DNA of 64,000 nt from the NCBI RefSeq assembly GCF_001279525.1, contig NZ_LGDY01000014.1, positions 62,001-126,000 on the forward strand, in the 5' to 3' direction. This document shows positions 8,209 through 20,722 of this stretch, in pieces (the stretch's first letter is position 1; every line of letters begins with the position of its first letter). The DNA is from Nocardia sp. NRRL S-836. Lineage in GTDB: Bacteria; Actinomycetota; Actinomycetes; Mycobacteriales; Pseudonocardiaceae. The position numbers and the translations under genes are program-made. Under the pieces are notes generated by a model. The model was not told where the DNA came from and did no database searches. It saw only the letters and a program-made list of their open reading frames with translations.

Positions 8209-9315
8209 GTGCACGTCAGACACCTCCAGGTCAGCGACTTCCGCTCGTGGGAACTCGCTGACCTGGCGTTCGAACCCGGCGTGTCGGTGCTCGTCGGGCG
8301 CAACGGGCAGGGCAAGACGAACCTGGTCGAGGCGATCGGGTACGTGGCGACGCTGGGCTCGCACCGCGTCGCCACGGACGCGCCACTGATCCGGCACGGT
8401 GCCCAGCGCGCCGTCGTGCGGGCGGCCGTGGTCAACGACGACCGCGAGCTGCTCGTGGAAATCGAGATCACGGCGGGCAAGGCGAACCGGGCCAGGATCA
8501 ACCGCGGCCCGGTGCCGCGGCCGCGTGACGTGCTCGGAATCCTGCGCACCGTGCTGTTCGCACCCGAGGACCTCTCTCTCGTGCGCGGCGATCCGGGCGA
8601 CCGGCGGCGGTTCCTCGACGAGATGCTGGTGCTGCGGGCGCCGCGGTTCGCGGGCGTGCGCAGCGACTACGACCGGGTGCTCAAGCAGCGCAGTGCGTTG
8701 CTGAAGACGGTGAAGCACAGCCGGTCGGCCGACCTGTCGACGCTCGACGTCTGGGACGGGCACCTCGCCAAGCACGGCGCGGAGCTGCTGGCCGCGCGGA
8801 TGAAGCTGGTCCGCGACATGGCGGGCCACGTGACCTCCGCCTACGCGGAGGTGGCACCGGAGTCGCGCCCGGCGCTCATCTCCTACCGGTCGAGCGTCGG
8901 CGACCTCCCGGAGGACCGCGAGAGCATCGAGGACCTGCTGCTCGCCGAGCTCGACCGGGTGCGCCGGCAGGAGATCGAACGGGGTGTGTGCCTGGTCGGC
9001 CCGCACCGCGACGACCTGGAGCTGACCCTGGGGGAGCTGCCCGCGAAGGGCTACGCCAGTCACGGAGAGTCATGGTCCTTCGCGCTCGCACTGCGGCTCG
9101 GCGGCTACGAGCTGATGCGTGTCGACGGCATCGAACCGGTCCTCGTGCTGGACGATGTGTTCGCGGAGCTCGACCGCGGCCGGCGGCAGCAGCTGGCGAA
9201 GGTCGCGGCCGCCGCCGAGCAGGTGTTGATCACCGCCGCGGTGGCGGAGGACGTTCCCGACGAGCTGAGCGGCGCTCGCTACGAGGTGCATGGCGGGGAG
9301 GTGCGGCATGTCTGA
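8209..9315 (+). CDS. recF: RecF, recombination and gap-repair ATPase
   Basis: RecF is an SMC-like ATPase that helps load RecA at single-strand gaps. The 368-residue protein starts [18 protein letters not shown] and has Walker [10 protein letters not shown] near residue 30. It has the signature region around [15 protein letters not shown] and Walker [13 protein letters not shown] near the C-terminus. The start is taken as GTG 8209, only 5 nt after the gnd stop, with GGGAG adjoining it. The 3' end overlaps dciA by 8 nt. Confidence 0.95.
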   Translation: MHVRHLQVSDFRSWELADLAFEPGVSVLVGRNGQGKTNLVEAIGYVATLGSHRVATDAPLIRHGAQRAVVRAAVVNDDRELLVEIEITAGKANRARINRGPVPRPRDVLGILRTVLFAPEDLSLVRGDPGDRRRFLDEMLVLRAPRFAGVRSDYDRVLKQRSALLKTVKHSRSADLSTLDVWDGHLAKHGAELLAARMKLVRDMAGHVTSAYAEVAPESRPALISYRSSVGDLPEDRESIEDLLLAELDRVRRQEIERGVCLVGPHRDDLELTLGELPAKGYASHGESWSFALALRLGGYELMRVDGIEPVLVLDDVFAELDRGRRQQLAKVAAAAEQVLITAAVAEDVPDELSGARYEVHGGEVRHV

Positions 9316-9967
9316 CCAGGGACCTGACTCAGGGGGTTCAGAGCCCCTAGATGTAGCTCGATCGGGTGTGTCCGCCCACACATCTGGGGACAAGTCTGTG
9401 GATGGTGTGGATAACTCCGTCACAAAGCAGGACTTGTCCACAGGTTCATTCACACCTGAGGGTGAGCCGCTGCGGGGTTCGGACCTCGCGCGAGCGGCTC
9501 TGGAGGCCGCGAAAGCGAGCGCCAAGGCCCGTGGCCGGACCCCCGGCAGCAAGGCGAAGGGCCGTCCGGTCCACCGCAGCCGCCGTCGCTGGTCGGGGCC
9601 GGGACCCGACGACCGCGACCCGCAGGCCATCGGCCGGATCGCCTCGCGCCTGGCCGCCGACCGGGGCTGGGTCGAGCAGCTGCAGGGTGGCCAGGTCTTC
9701 GGCCGTTGGGCAAAATTGGTGGGGGAGGACGTCGCCGAGCACGCGCAGCCGATCGCGCTCAGTGACGGGGAACTGACGGTCCAGGCGTCGTCGACGGCAT
9801 GGGCCACCCAGCTGCGCCTGCTGCAGCGCGACCTGCTGAAGAGGATCGCCGCGGGGGTCGGCCACGGCGTCGTGAAGCGACTCAAGATCAAGGGGCCGGA
9901 CGCTCCCAGCTGGCGACACGGCCCCAGGCACGCGCCTGGGCGCGGCCCGCGTGACACCTACGGGTGA
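9308..9967 (+). CDS. dciA: DciA-type helicase loader (DUF721)
   Basis: DciA proteins load or support the replicative helicase DnaB in bacteria without DnaC or DnaI. The 219-residue product has the DUF721 core at about 100-190, with [21 protein letters not shown] and [19 protein letters not shown], and a basic C-terminus. The first 65 residues are Ser/Asp-rich and look disordered; the DNA encoding them holds two perfect DnaA boxes. ATG 9308 overlaps the recF stop and follows GGGGAGG. Family assignment is firm; the loader role is from studied relatives. Confidence 0.9.
   Translation: MSDQGPDSGGSEPLDVARSGVSAHTSGDKSVDGVDNSVTKQDLSTGSFTPEGEPLRGSDLARAALEAAKASAKARGRTPGSKAKGRPVHRSRRRWSGPGPDDRDPQAIGRIASRLAADRGWVEQLQGGQVFGRWAKLVGEDVAEHAQPIALSDGELTVQASSTAWATQLRLLQRDLLKRIAAGVGHGVVKRLKIKGPDAPSWRHGPRHAPGRGPRDTYG
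9397..9442. promoter_or_regulatory. DnaA-box cluster inside dciA
   Basis: The sites are TGTGGATAA at 9406-9414 (minus, exact TTATCCACA), TTGTCCACA at 9434-9442 (plus, exact) and a weaker TGTGGATGG at 9397-9405. This is denser and closer to consensus than any equal stretch of oriC. Confidence 0.6.
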
Positions 9968-10126
9968 GGTCCTGTCAAGGGCTCAGCGGCCGTTCTGTGG
10001 CTCAATGAGCGTTCACCTGCGGAATTGAACCCCCGTTTCAGCGGTCCGCACCCATCTCAGCCCGCGTGAGGGCTTCTGTGACCGAATCAAAGGTGTCCTT
10101 GGCCCCGTTCTGTCGGGGTGCACCGG

Positions 10127-12166
<2,040 letters not shown>

Positions 12167-12221
12167 GTCCGGTCTTGGTTCCTAGGCATCCTGGCGTTAC
12201 CGGCGAGAAGGAAAGAGAACA

Positions 12222-14765
<2,544 letters not shown>

Positions 14766-14797
14766 TCGGGCATCAGCGAGAGGCCAAGGACAAGCTC

Positions 14798-15715
14798 GTG
14801 ACTCCACCCGAGAACCGCGAAGGTCGCGACGCGGACAAGACCGCGGTGATCACCAAGCCGACGCCGCAGTCCGCGGACGAGTCGGCTGACAACGCCGGCT
14901 CGCCCGCCGCTTCCGGTTCCTCGGGTGGGAACGGGCAGGACACCTCGGCCAAGGACAGGACGAGGCCGGTCTCCGCCGAGACCGGTTCGACCGCTCAGGC
15001 CGCGGACACCGCGGCCGAGAAGACGGCCGTCGTGCAGGCACCGGACTCCGAGCCGGTCGCCGCCGTCACGGAGGAGCCGATCGTCACCGCGCCGCCGCCC
15101 TGGCAGCGCGTGACGAACGACACGGAGTCGACCCAGGACGCGTACGTGGCACCCGGCGCACCGCCGGTGCCGTCCTCGTCCGAGCCGGCGCCGGCGTTCC
15201 CCCAGACCGACCCGGACACCGTCAAGGTGCAGAAACCCTCGGTCGAGGGCTCCGCTGTGCCGGTCGGGCTGGGCAGCAGCCGCACGTCGGTGAACCTCGG
15301 CACGGGCGGCGCACGCCCCGCCGCGGCCACCCCGTCGGCCCGTCGCCCCGGCCGCGGCCCGCGCCGCGCCTCGCTCCAGGTCAAGCGCGTCGACCCGTGG
15401 TCGGTGCTCAAGCTCGCCCTGGTGCTCGGCGTCGCGCTGTTCTTCGTCTGGCTCGTGGCCGTCGGCGTGCTCTACGGCGTGCTGCACGGCATGGGTGTCT
15501 GGGACAAGATCAACAGCACCGCGAACGACCTGCTCCAGGCCAACGAGCCGGGCGAACCGCTGATCAGCGCCGGTCGCGTCTTCGGCGTCTCGGCGATCAT
15601 CGGTGCCGTCAACATCGTGCTGTTCACCGCCCTCGCGACTGTCGGCGCGTTCGTCTACAACGTGTCCGCCGACCTCGCCGGCGGCCTGGAGCTGACCCTC
15701 TCCGAGAGGGAATGA
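14798..15715 (+). CDS. DUF3566 membrane protein downstream of gyrA
   Basis: This 305-residue protein matches the conserved actinobacterial protein found directly after gyrA (the position of Rv0007). About 190 N-terminal residues are disordered and rich in Ala, Thr, Pro and Glu. The DUF3566 region begins at RRASLQVKRVDPWSVLKLAL, which leads into one membrane helix near 205-230. A second helix follows near 265-290 (SAIIGAVNIVLFTALATVGAFVYN, in two parts here). Function is unknown. GTG 14798 follows AAGGAC and lies 32 nt after gyrA. Confidence 0.87.
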   Translation: MTPPENREGRDADKTAVITKPTPQSADESADNAGSPAASGSSGGNGQDTSAKDRTRPVSAETGSTAQAADTAAEKTAVVQAPDSEPVAAVTEEPIVTAPPPWQRVTNDTESTQDAYVAPGAPPVPSSSEPAPAFPQTDPDTVKVQKPSVEGSAVPVGLGSSRTSVNLGTGGARPAAATPSARRPGRGPRRASLQVKRVDPWSVLKLALVLGVALFFVWLVAVGVLYGVLHGMGVWDKINSTANDLLQANEPGEPLISAGRVFGVSAIIGAVNIVLFTALATVGAFVYNVSADLAGGLELTLSERE

Positions 15716-15729
15716 CCCCCGATTTTGGA

Positions 15730-15765
15730 GCGACGAGGACGATCCTGTAAGGTCTTCCTCGTCGC
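15730..15765. terminator. Hairpin after the DUF3566 gene
   Basis: GCGACGAGGA pairs with TCCTCGTCGC across a 16-nt loop, 15 nt past the stop and before tRNA-Ile. It probably ends the gyrB-gyrA-DUF3566 transcript. Confidence 0.7.
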
Positions 15766-15789
15766 CCCGAGAGGGTGACAGTTGATCGA

Positions 15790-15863
15790 GGGCCTATAGC
15801 TCAGGCGGTTAGAGCGCTTCACTGATAATGAAGAGGTCGGAGGTTCAAGTCCTCCTAGGCCCA
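15790..15863 (+). tRNA. ileT: tRNA-Ile (GAT anticodon)
   Basis: The 74-nt cloverleaf has acceptor arms GGGCCTA and TAGGCCC with discriminator A. The anticodon loop CTGATAA has GAT at 15824-15826, and the T arm is GGTTCAAGTCC-like. CCA is not encoded. The order gyrA, tRNA-Ile, tRNA-Ala matches mycobacteria. Confidence 0.97.
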
Positions 15864-15996
15864 CTCGATTCGAACTTCTCTCGAATCAGCATCGTTTCTG
15901 TCTGGATTTGAGTTCCAGAGCCCCGGCTGAACATCTGCGAAGCCTGTAGGCTGGTGCGGTACGTCGGGGACATCAGTCTTGTTGGAGGGGTTCAGA

Positions 15997-16119
15997 GTGG
16001 CTAAGAAGCTCATCGCGCTCGTCGTGGTCGCCGGCACGGTCCTGTTCTTCGTGAAGCGCAGCCGTTCCGCCAAGGCCGACGCGGACCTGTGGCGCGAGGC
16101 GACCGCCCCGACCGACTGA
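15997..16119 (+). CDS. DLW-39 family small protein
   Basis: This 40-residue protein lies between tRNA-Ile and tRNA-Ala. It starts at GTG 15997 (VAKKLIALVVVAGTVLFFVK) after TTGGAGGGG, a strong ribosome site. A single hydrophobic N-terminal helix is followed by a basic stretch, KRSRSAKAD. The diagnostic DLW then appears in ADADLWREATAPTD, near residue 30. The family is named for its size and this motif and is limited to actinobacteria. Function is unknown, but its fixed place next to gyrA and the DUF3566 gene suggests an envelope role. Confidence 0.85.
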   Translation: MAKKLIALVVVAGTVLFFVKRSRSAKADADLWREATAPTD

Positions 16120-16165
16120 GCTCGTTGATCTCGCGGGCGGCCTGCCGCGTCGCCCCCAAGATCTC

Positions 16166-16238
16166 GGGGACGTAGCTCAATTGGCAGAGCACCGCCTTTG
16201 CAAGGCGGGGGTTAGGGGTTCGATTCCCCTCGTCTCCA
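16166..16238 (+). tRNA. alaT: tRNA-Ala (TGC anticodon)
   Basis: The 73-nt cloverleaf has acceptor GGGGACG paired with CGTCTCC (one G-T pair) and discriminator A. The anticodon loop TTTGCAA between CCGCC and GGCGG gives TGC. CCA is not encoded. Confidence 0.97.
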
Positions 16239-16328
16239 TTCGTTCCTCGGGCCGAGAAGTGTCTGCCGAAAGCGCAGACCTTCTCGGCCCGAAGTGTTTT
16301 CTGGGGGCCGAGTCCCCAGACCTCAGCC

Positions 16329-16452
16329 GGGCGGCTCCGCCCCCGGACCCCCCAGGCGGCTTCGCCCCTGGACCCTTCGGGCGGCTCGCCTTCGAACCCT
16401 CTGGGCGGCTCGCCTTCGAGTCCCCGGTCGGCTCGCCTTTCGGTCTTGCCGG
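16329..16452. repeat. Five tandem ~24-nt GC-rich repeats
   Basis: Units begin with GCGGCT or TCGGCT at 16331, 16356, 16381, 16405 and 16428. Each has a mini-hairpin of the type GGCGGCTCCGCC followed by a spacer such as CCTTCGAACCCT. The array fills most of the 300-nt gap between tRNA-Ala and the DoxX gene, which otherwise holds only a terminator. Confidence 0.75.
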
Positions 16453-16497
16453 CTCCACCGGTTGAATCGGTGTGGTGCCGGTTGTCCTCTCATGACT

Positions 16498-16533
16498 GAA
16501 GCCCCCGTTCGCCTCGTTGCGAACAGGGGCTTC
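16498..16533. terminator. Strong hairpin after the DoxX gene
   Basis: GAAGCCCC-C-GTTCGC pairs with GCGAAC-A-GGGGCTTC around a CTCGTT loop. It lies just past the DoxX stop on the minus strand. Confidence 0.85.
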
Positions 16534-16546
16534 GGCTGTTGCCGGG

Positions 16547-16939
16547 TCAGGCGTTGGCCAGGGACCTCTTCGAGGACTGGCGGAGGGCGTCGATCGACCA
16601 GGCGCCGGCACCGGTGAAGGCCAGCAGGAGGAACGCCCACGAGTAGACGGCGGCGAGCTCGCCACCGTTCTGGATGGGCAGCAGGGCCTTCGGCTGGTGC
16701 ACGACGAAGTAGGCGTAAGCCATGGAACCCGAGCAGAGCAGCGCTGCCCAGCGGGTCCACAGGCCGATCAGGACGAGACCGCCGCCGATCAGCTCGATCA
16801 GGCTCATGGGACCGGCCGGCCAGGACAGCAGCTCGGTTCCCTTCATGATCTTCTGCACGCCGTGCATGACGAAGAGCAGACCGATCACGATGCGGAACAG
16901 CGCCAGGGCGTGCTCTCGTCGTTGCTCCAAGAACTCCAT
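16547..16939 (-). CDS. DoxX family membrane protein
   Basis: This 130-residue protein has four hydrophobic segments typical of the DoxX family. Examples are LFRIVIGLLFVMHGVQKIM, SLIELIGGGLVLIGLW, ALLCSGSMAYAYFVVH and AVYSWAFLLLAFTGAGAW. The HGVQK element after the first helix is a DoxX hallmark. In mycobacteria a DoxX protein works with SseA and SodA in thiol and oxidative stress, but no such partners are next to it here. The gene is divergent from the lipoprotein gene. Confidence 0.85.
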   Translation of the reverse strand: MEFLEQRREHALALFRIVIGLLFVMHGVQKIMKGTELLSWPAGPMSLIELIGGGLVLIGLWTRWAALLCSGSMAYAYFVVHQPKALLPIQNGGELAAVYSWAFLLLAFTGAGAWSIDALRQSSKRSLANA

Positions 16940-17048
16940 GTCGCGGGTCCTTCCGTGGCGCAGGGGCAGGGGTCAGGGCACAAAAGGTATGGACCAATTA
17001 GAGTGTGCCCGCCGAGGCGCTCCGGGTATCTGGTTGACTGTTGCCCCT

Positions 17049-17582
17049 ATGAAACGAGCACTGCTGCTGCCCCTGCTCGGCGTCCTCGCCGCGTGCGGTC
17101 CCCAGGCCGCCGAGAACGCGCCGGTGCCCACCTCGTCGACCCCGCCGGTCGTGACCACGACCAGCGCAGCGCCGACGATGCCGGCCGCGCCACAGCCCGT
17201 GAAGGACGGCACCTGCCCGTATCTGCCGACGACGTTCGTGGCCGAGGCGAACGGGCAGCGCGTGCCGAAAGTGAAACTGTCAACGGACGCACCCCACCCG
17301 GCGTGTTTTTTCTACGCCAGCGCAACCGAGATCCAGTTGACCGTGCGGGTCTACGCGGGGGACGAACGCGTCGCGAAGATGATCGTGAACGAGGCGGCGC
17401 CGGACGGTTCACAGCCCGCCACCTCACCCACCGGCTGGACCGGGGGTTATGTGAGCAACAACAACGGCGTCGTCTACGCCGTGGCGAAGAGCGACGCCGC
17501 TGTCGTCGTCACTACCAATCAGAAGCAGTCGATCAAGGCTCGCCGGATCGCGGAAGAAGCGATCAAGAACCTCGGACTCTGA
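17049..17582 (+). CDS. Putative lipoprotein (DUF2020-like)
   Basis: This 177-residue protein has a lipoprotein signal peptide, MKRALLLPLLGVLAAC, with a lipobox LAAC at Cys16. A Thr/Pro-rich linker follows (about 25-50), then a compact domain that starts GTCPYLPTTFVAEANGQRV. The domain resembles DUF2020 proteins of actinobacteria; that label is from memory of the CPYL motif and is moderately certain. Two cysteines (in GTCPYL and HPACFFYA) could form a disulfide. It is expected on the outer face of the membrane. Function is unknown. Confidence 0.65.
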   Translation: MKRALLLPLLGVLAACGPQAAENAPVPTSSTPPVVTTTSAAPTMPAAPQPVKDGTCPYLPTTFVAEANGQRVPKVKLSTDAPHPACFFYASATEIQLTVRVYAGDERVAKMIVNEAAPDGSQPATSPTGWTGGYVSNNNGVVYAVAKSDAAVVVTTNQKQSIKARRIAEEAIKNLGL

Positions 17583-17594
17583 TCGGCTGGAGAT

Positions 17595-18161
17595 CTACTT
17601 AGCCGGCTCCTTCTGGGTCGGCACCTGGCCGTTGAGGACGGGCTCCGCGTGCGGGGCCTGCTCCTCCTCGTGCAGGTGGACCTCTTCCGGCTGCCGCGTC
17701 AGTGCGACGTAGCCGGCTGCCGCGGCCGCGATCAACAGGCCCAGCACCCACGGCCAACGGCGCCGCTTCGGCGCTTCCGCACCGAAGTTGGCCGCTGCCT
17801 TGCGGAGTTCCTTGGCACGGACCTTGGCGTCCTTGCGGGCGTGCTTGGCCGCCTTCCGGACCTCCTTGCGCACCACTTCGGCCCGGTTCATCAGGTCGGC
17901 GCGCGTCTGGGCGCTCTTCTTGGCGAGGCGCTTGCGGGACTTGCGGGTCTGCTTCTCCCAGTCCTCCGCCTTGCCCATGAGCTGGTCGGCGCGGTCGACG
18001 AGGGCGCCCCGCACCTGGTCGGTCGTGATGCCACGCTCAGCGAGCTTGACCTCAGCGACGTGACCAGCGCGAACGACACCCTCACGCGCGGCCTTCAGAC
18101 CGGTGCCGACAGCCTTGCCAACCGATTCGCCGGCGCGGGTCATGACGTCCACCTCGTCCAT
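17595..18161 (-). CDS. Single-pass membrane protein with long basic helical region
   Basis: This 188-residue protein is highly helical. A region rich in Lys, Arg and Ala (about 60-135, with KKSAQTRADLMNRAEVVRKE and repeated KAAKHARKDAK) leads to a membrane helix (WPWVLGLLIAAAAAGYVAL). An acidic, His-containing tail (EEVHLHEEEQAPHAEP) follows. The ATG at 18161 (MDEVDVMTRAG) follows GGAGCACAGG. It occupies the position of the membrane protein Rv0008c, but I see no clear sequence match. The function is not known. Confidence 0.7.
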   Translation of the reverse strand: MDEVDVMTRAGESVGKAVGTGLKAAREGVVRAGHVAEVKLAERGITTDQVRGALVDRADQLMGKAEDWEKQTRKSRKRLAKKSAQTRADLMNRAEVVRKEVRKAAKHARKDAKVRAKELRKAAANFGAEAPKRRRWPWVLGLLIAAAAAGYVALTRQPEEVHLHEEEQAPHAEPVLNGQVPTQKEPAK

Positions 18162-18252
18162 CCTGTGCTCCACACGTTGTCGTCCGGTGATGGCATAGAG
18201 GTACCCATCGTGCCCCTTTCTGAACATCCCGGCCGTTGGATGGCACGATGGT

Positions 18253-18804
18253 GTGGTGGCTGACAGCAATGAATCCTTCGTCGGGACCAAGGTGACGGCG
18301 ACCCTGCACACCACGCAGGGCGACATCCGCATCAACCTGTTCCCCGACCACGCCCCCAAGACGGTGGCGAACTTCGTCGGGCTCGCCGAGGGCACCAAGA
18401 CCTACACCGAGGCGAACGCGAGCGGCGCCAAGTCGGGTCCGTTCTACGACGGCACCCTGTTCCACCGCGTCATCGCGGGCTTCATGCTCCAGACCGGTGA
18501 CCCGACCGGCACCGGCCGCGGTGGCCCCGGCTACCGCTTCGCCGACGAGTTCACGTCCGACCTGCAGTTCGACCGCCCGTACCTGCTCGCGATGGCGAAC
18601 GCCGGGCCCAACACCAACGGCTCCCAGTTCTTCATCACCGTGGCGCCGACGACGTGGCTGAACTTCAAGCACACGATCTTCGGTGAGGTCGCCGACCAGG
18701 AGTCGCGCAACGTCGTCGACGCCATCGGCAACACCGCCACCGGCGCGGGCGACCGCCCCGTCAACGACATCAAGATCGAGCGGGTCACCATCGAACGCGC
18801 GTGA
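18253..18804 (+). CDS. ppiA: Peptidyl-prolyl cis-trans isomerase (cyclophilin, PpiA type)
   Basis: Cyclophilins catalyse cis-trans isomerisation of proline peptide bonds. The 183-residue cytoplasmic protein has no signal peptide and holds the core motifs: VANFVGLAEG, FYDGTLFHRVIAGFMLQTGD with the catalytic Arg in FHRV, NTNGSQFFIT and LNFKHTIFGEV. Start is GTG 18253 (or the following GTG). It lies in the same relative position as mycobacterial ppiA, and its stop overlaps the rhomboid start by 4 nt. Confidence 0.94.
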   Translation: MVADSNESFVGTKVTATLHTTQGDIRINLFPDHAPKTVANFVGLAEGTKTYTEANASGAKSGPFYDGTLFHRVIAGFMLQTGDPTGTGRGGPGYRFADEFTSDLQFDRPYLLAMANAGPNTNGSQFFITVAPTTWLNFKHTIFGEVADQESRNVVDAIGNTATGAGDRPVNDIKIERVTIERA

Positions 18805-19685
18805 GCGACGCTCTCGTTCCACCGGAAGGGCCGATCGGAGCGCAGCCGGAGTCGCCGGTCTGCGCACGTCATGCCGATCGGCCCACCCGGCTGCGCTGCA
18901 CCAGGTGCGACCGTCCGGCCTGCCCGGACTGTCTGCGCGAGGCCGCGGTCGGCTACCAGTGCGTCGACTGCGTGAACGAGAACCGCAAGACGAGCCGGCG
19001 CTCGCAGACCCTGGTGGGTGCCGAACAGACCGACGGACGGCCGGTCGTCACGCAGGTGCTGATGGTGCTGAACGCGCTCGCGTTCGTCGTCACCGCGGTG
19101 CAGGCGGGTAGCCCGTTCGTCAACCAGACCTCTCAGATCTTCGTCGCGAGCTCGTTGCAGCCTCTCCTCACCGCGAACGGTGAGTGGTGGCGGATCCTGA
19201 CGTCCGGTTTCATGCACTTCGGCCTCTGGCACCTCGTGCTCAACATGGCGGTGCTCTACATCGCCGGGTCGAGCGTGGAGCCTGAGCTGGGCCGGCTGCG
19301 GTTCACCGTCGTCTACTTCCTGTCGCTGCTCGGCGGCAACGCGGCGGCGTTCTACTTCGGCGGCGTGGGTGGCCAGCTCGCCGGCGCGTCCGGTGCCGTG
19401 TTCGGCATCATGGGCGCGCTGATCGTCGTGTGGAAGCGCCAGAAGCGGGACATCTCCACGGTCGTCGTCATCGTGGTGATCAACCTGGTGTCGAACTTCT
19501 TCACCGACGCCTCGCTGCTCGCCCACCTCGGCGGGTTCGTCATCGGCGGGTTGCTGACACTCGCGATGGTCAAGGCACCGCGCGAGAACCGGAACCTCTA
19601 CCAGATCGGGGCCGTGGTGGCCGCGGTCGTGCTGATAGCGGGCATGTTCGCGTTGCGGGCGCAAGACCTGATGTACAGCTGGTGA
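18801..19685 (+). CDS. Rhomboid family intramembrane serine protease
   Basis: This membrane protease cuts substrates within or near the bilayer. The 294-residue protein begins with a B-box-like zinc-binding region (CARHADRPTRLRCTRC, then CPDCLRE and YQCVDC). Six or more membrane helices follow. The catalytic serine is S197 in GASGAVFG and the histidine is H242 in LLAHLGGF; HFGLWHLVLNM is the conserved loop motif. The overlap with ppiA suggests coupled translation. Substrates are unknown. Confidence 0.92.
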   Translation: MSDALVPPEGPIGAQPESPVCARHADRPTRLRCTRCDRPACPDCLREAAVGYQCVDCVNENRKTSRRSQTLVGAEQTDGRPVVTQVLMVLNALAFVVTAVQAGSPFVNQTSQIFVASSLQPLLTANGEWWRILTSGFMHFGLWHLVLNMAVLYIAGSSVEPELGRLRFTVVYFLSLLGGNAAAFYFGGVGGQLAGASGAVFGIMGALIVVWKRQKRDISTVVVIVVINLVSNFFTDASLLAHLGGFVIGGLLTLAMVKAPRENRNLYQIGAVVAAVVLIAGMFALRAQDLMYSW

Positions 19686-19694
19686 GGAACCGAA

Positions 19695-20090
19695 TCACGG
19701 GCGCAGTGCGTGCAGCACGCTCGCCACTTCTTCCGGATCGGCGCCGAGGTCCAGTTTCGTGAGCACCACGAGACGGTCGTCGGCGTCGAGCTCCAGCGTC
19801 TGCTGTTCCCGCCCGAGCCTGCGGGTGTGCTGCAGCTTGACCTTCACCTCGTGCCACGGCAGGTGCGTGGTGCTCGTGAACCCGCGCACGGCGAGCCCGT
19901 CGGCGTCGGCGCTCAACCGCGGCCGCGCGATCGACGCGAACGCCGCGAGGTAGCTGACCAGCAGCGTTGCCAGCCCGATGAGCAGGCGGCCGGCGTTCTC
20001 GGTCGTGACGACCGTGGCGAAGGCGAGTAGGGCGGCGAACACCCAGGCGGCGGCGACGAGCGGCGCGGGAGTGGACCAGGAGCGAGTCAC
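19695..20090 (-). CDS. PH-domain membrane protein
   Basis: This 131-residue protein has two membrane helices at its N-terminus (PLVAAAWVFAALLAFATVV and LLIGLATLLVSYLAAFASI). A compact domain of the bacterial PH type follows (ADGLAVRGFTSTTHLPWHEVKV and RLVVLTKLDL). It corresponds in place and layout to Rv0010c. The GTG at 20090 is chosen because the hydrophobic segment begins shortly after it; the ribosome site is weak. Function is unknown, probably envelope related. Confidence 0.78.
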   Translation of the reverse strand: MTRSWSTPAPLVAAAWVFAALLAFATVVTTENAGRLLIGLATLLVSYLAAFASIARPRLSADADGLAVRGFTSTTHLPWHEVKVKLQHTRRLGREQQTLELDADDRLVVLTKLDLGADPEEVASVLHALRP

Positions 20091-20164
20091 ACCGTCGAGT
20101 GTCCCGCACGAAATGGGGCGGGCTGAAGCACTGGACGTGACCGCTTGTGCATTTTCTCGCAAAG

Positions 20165-20173
20165 TTGTCCACA
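20165..20173 (+). promoter_or_regulatory. Isolated perfect DnaA box
   Basis: TTGTCCACA matches exactly and is followed by GGGGTTGTCCCC. It lies in the 219-nt spacer upstream of the PH-domain gene and downstream of crgA. Confidence 0.5.
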
Positions 20174-20255
20174 GGGGTTGTCCCCAATGGGGATACTTAC
20201 AACCCTGTGCTTACCTGACGTGCAGATGAACCAGGTGAACGTGGGGATGACAAAG

Positions 20256-20286
20256 GTCGGCCCGGACGTGTGACGTCCGGGCCGAC
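20256..20286. terminator. Strong hairpin after crgA
   Basis: A perfect 14-bp stem, GTCGGCCCGGACGT with ACGTCCGGGCCGAC, around a GTG loop lies 24 nt past the crgA stop. Confidence 0.88.
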
Positions 20287-20309
20287 GACGACCAGTGGTG
20301 AGGGGCGGA

Positions 20310-20576
20310 CTACCGCCAGCGCATCGTCATCAGCAGGCCGATGATCATCAACGCGAAGCCGATGGCGAAGTTCCACGCACCGAGCTCGAGCATGAACGGG
20401 ATCTTCTCGGCCGCGATGTAGTTCACGACGAGCCACGAGAGACCCAGCACCATGAAGCCGAGCATGATGACGACGTAGACCGGGTGGGACGGCCCCGCTG
20501 CCTTGACCTTGACCGGCGTGCGGCGGTCAGTGGGTGCGGTGTAGACCGCCTTCTTCCGGACCTTGGACTTGGGCAT
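20310..20576 (-). CDS. crgA: CrgA, septation-inhibiting membrane protein
   Basis: CrgA is a small divisome-associated protein that coordinates septation with FtsZ, FtsI and other partners. The 88 residues contain a basic start (MPKSKVRKKAVYTAP), a short linker and two membrane helices (YVVIMLGFMVLGLSWLVVNY and LGAWNFAIGFALMIIGLLM) that end in TMRWR. Length and order match the family. ATG 20576 is preceded by GGCGAGGAC; longer starts run into the divergent promoter region. Confidence 0.94.
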   Translation of the reverse strand: MPKSKVRKKAVYTAPTDRRTPVKVKAAGPSHPVYVVIMLGFMVLGLSWLVVNYIAAEKIPFMLELGAWNFAIGFALMIIGLLMTMRWR

Positions 20577-20722
20577 GCTGTCCTCGCCTGACGTGGATAT
20601 CCCTGAGTGACGTGAGTTTACGTGCACTACTCAGCAGACACGTTAACGTAGCCGAGGTGGTGAGCGAACCACCTGGCAAGACGCAAATGTAATCCGTTCA
20701 CAGTCCGCGCGGAGGTTCTCAG

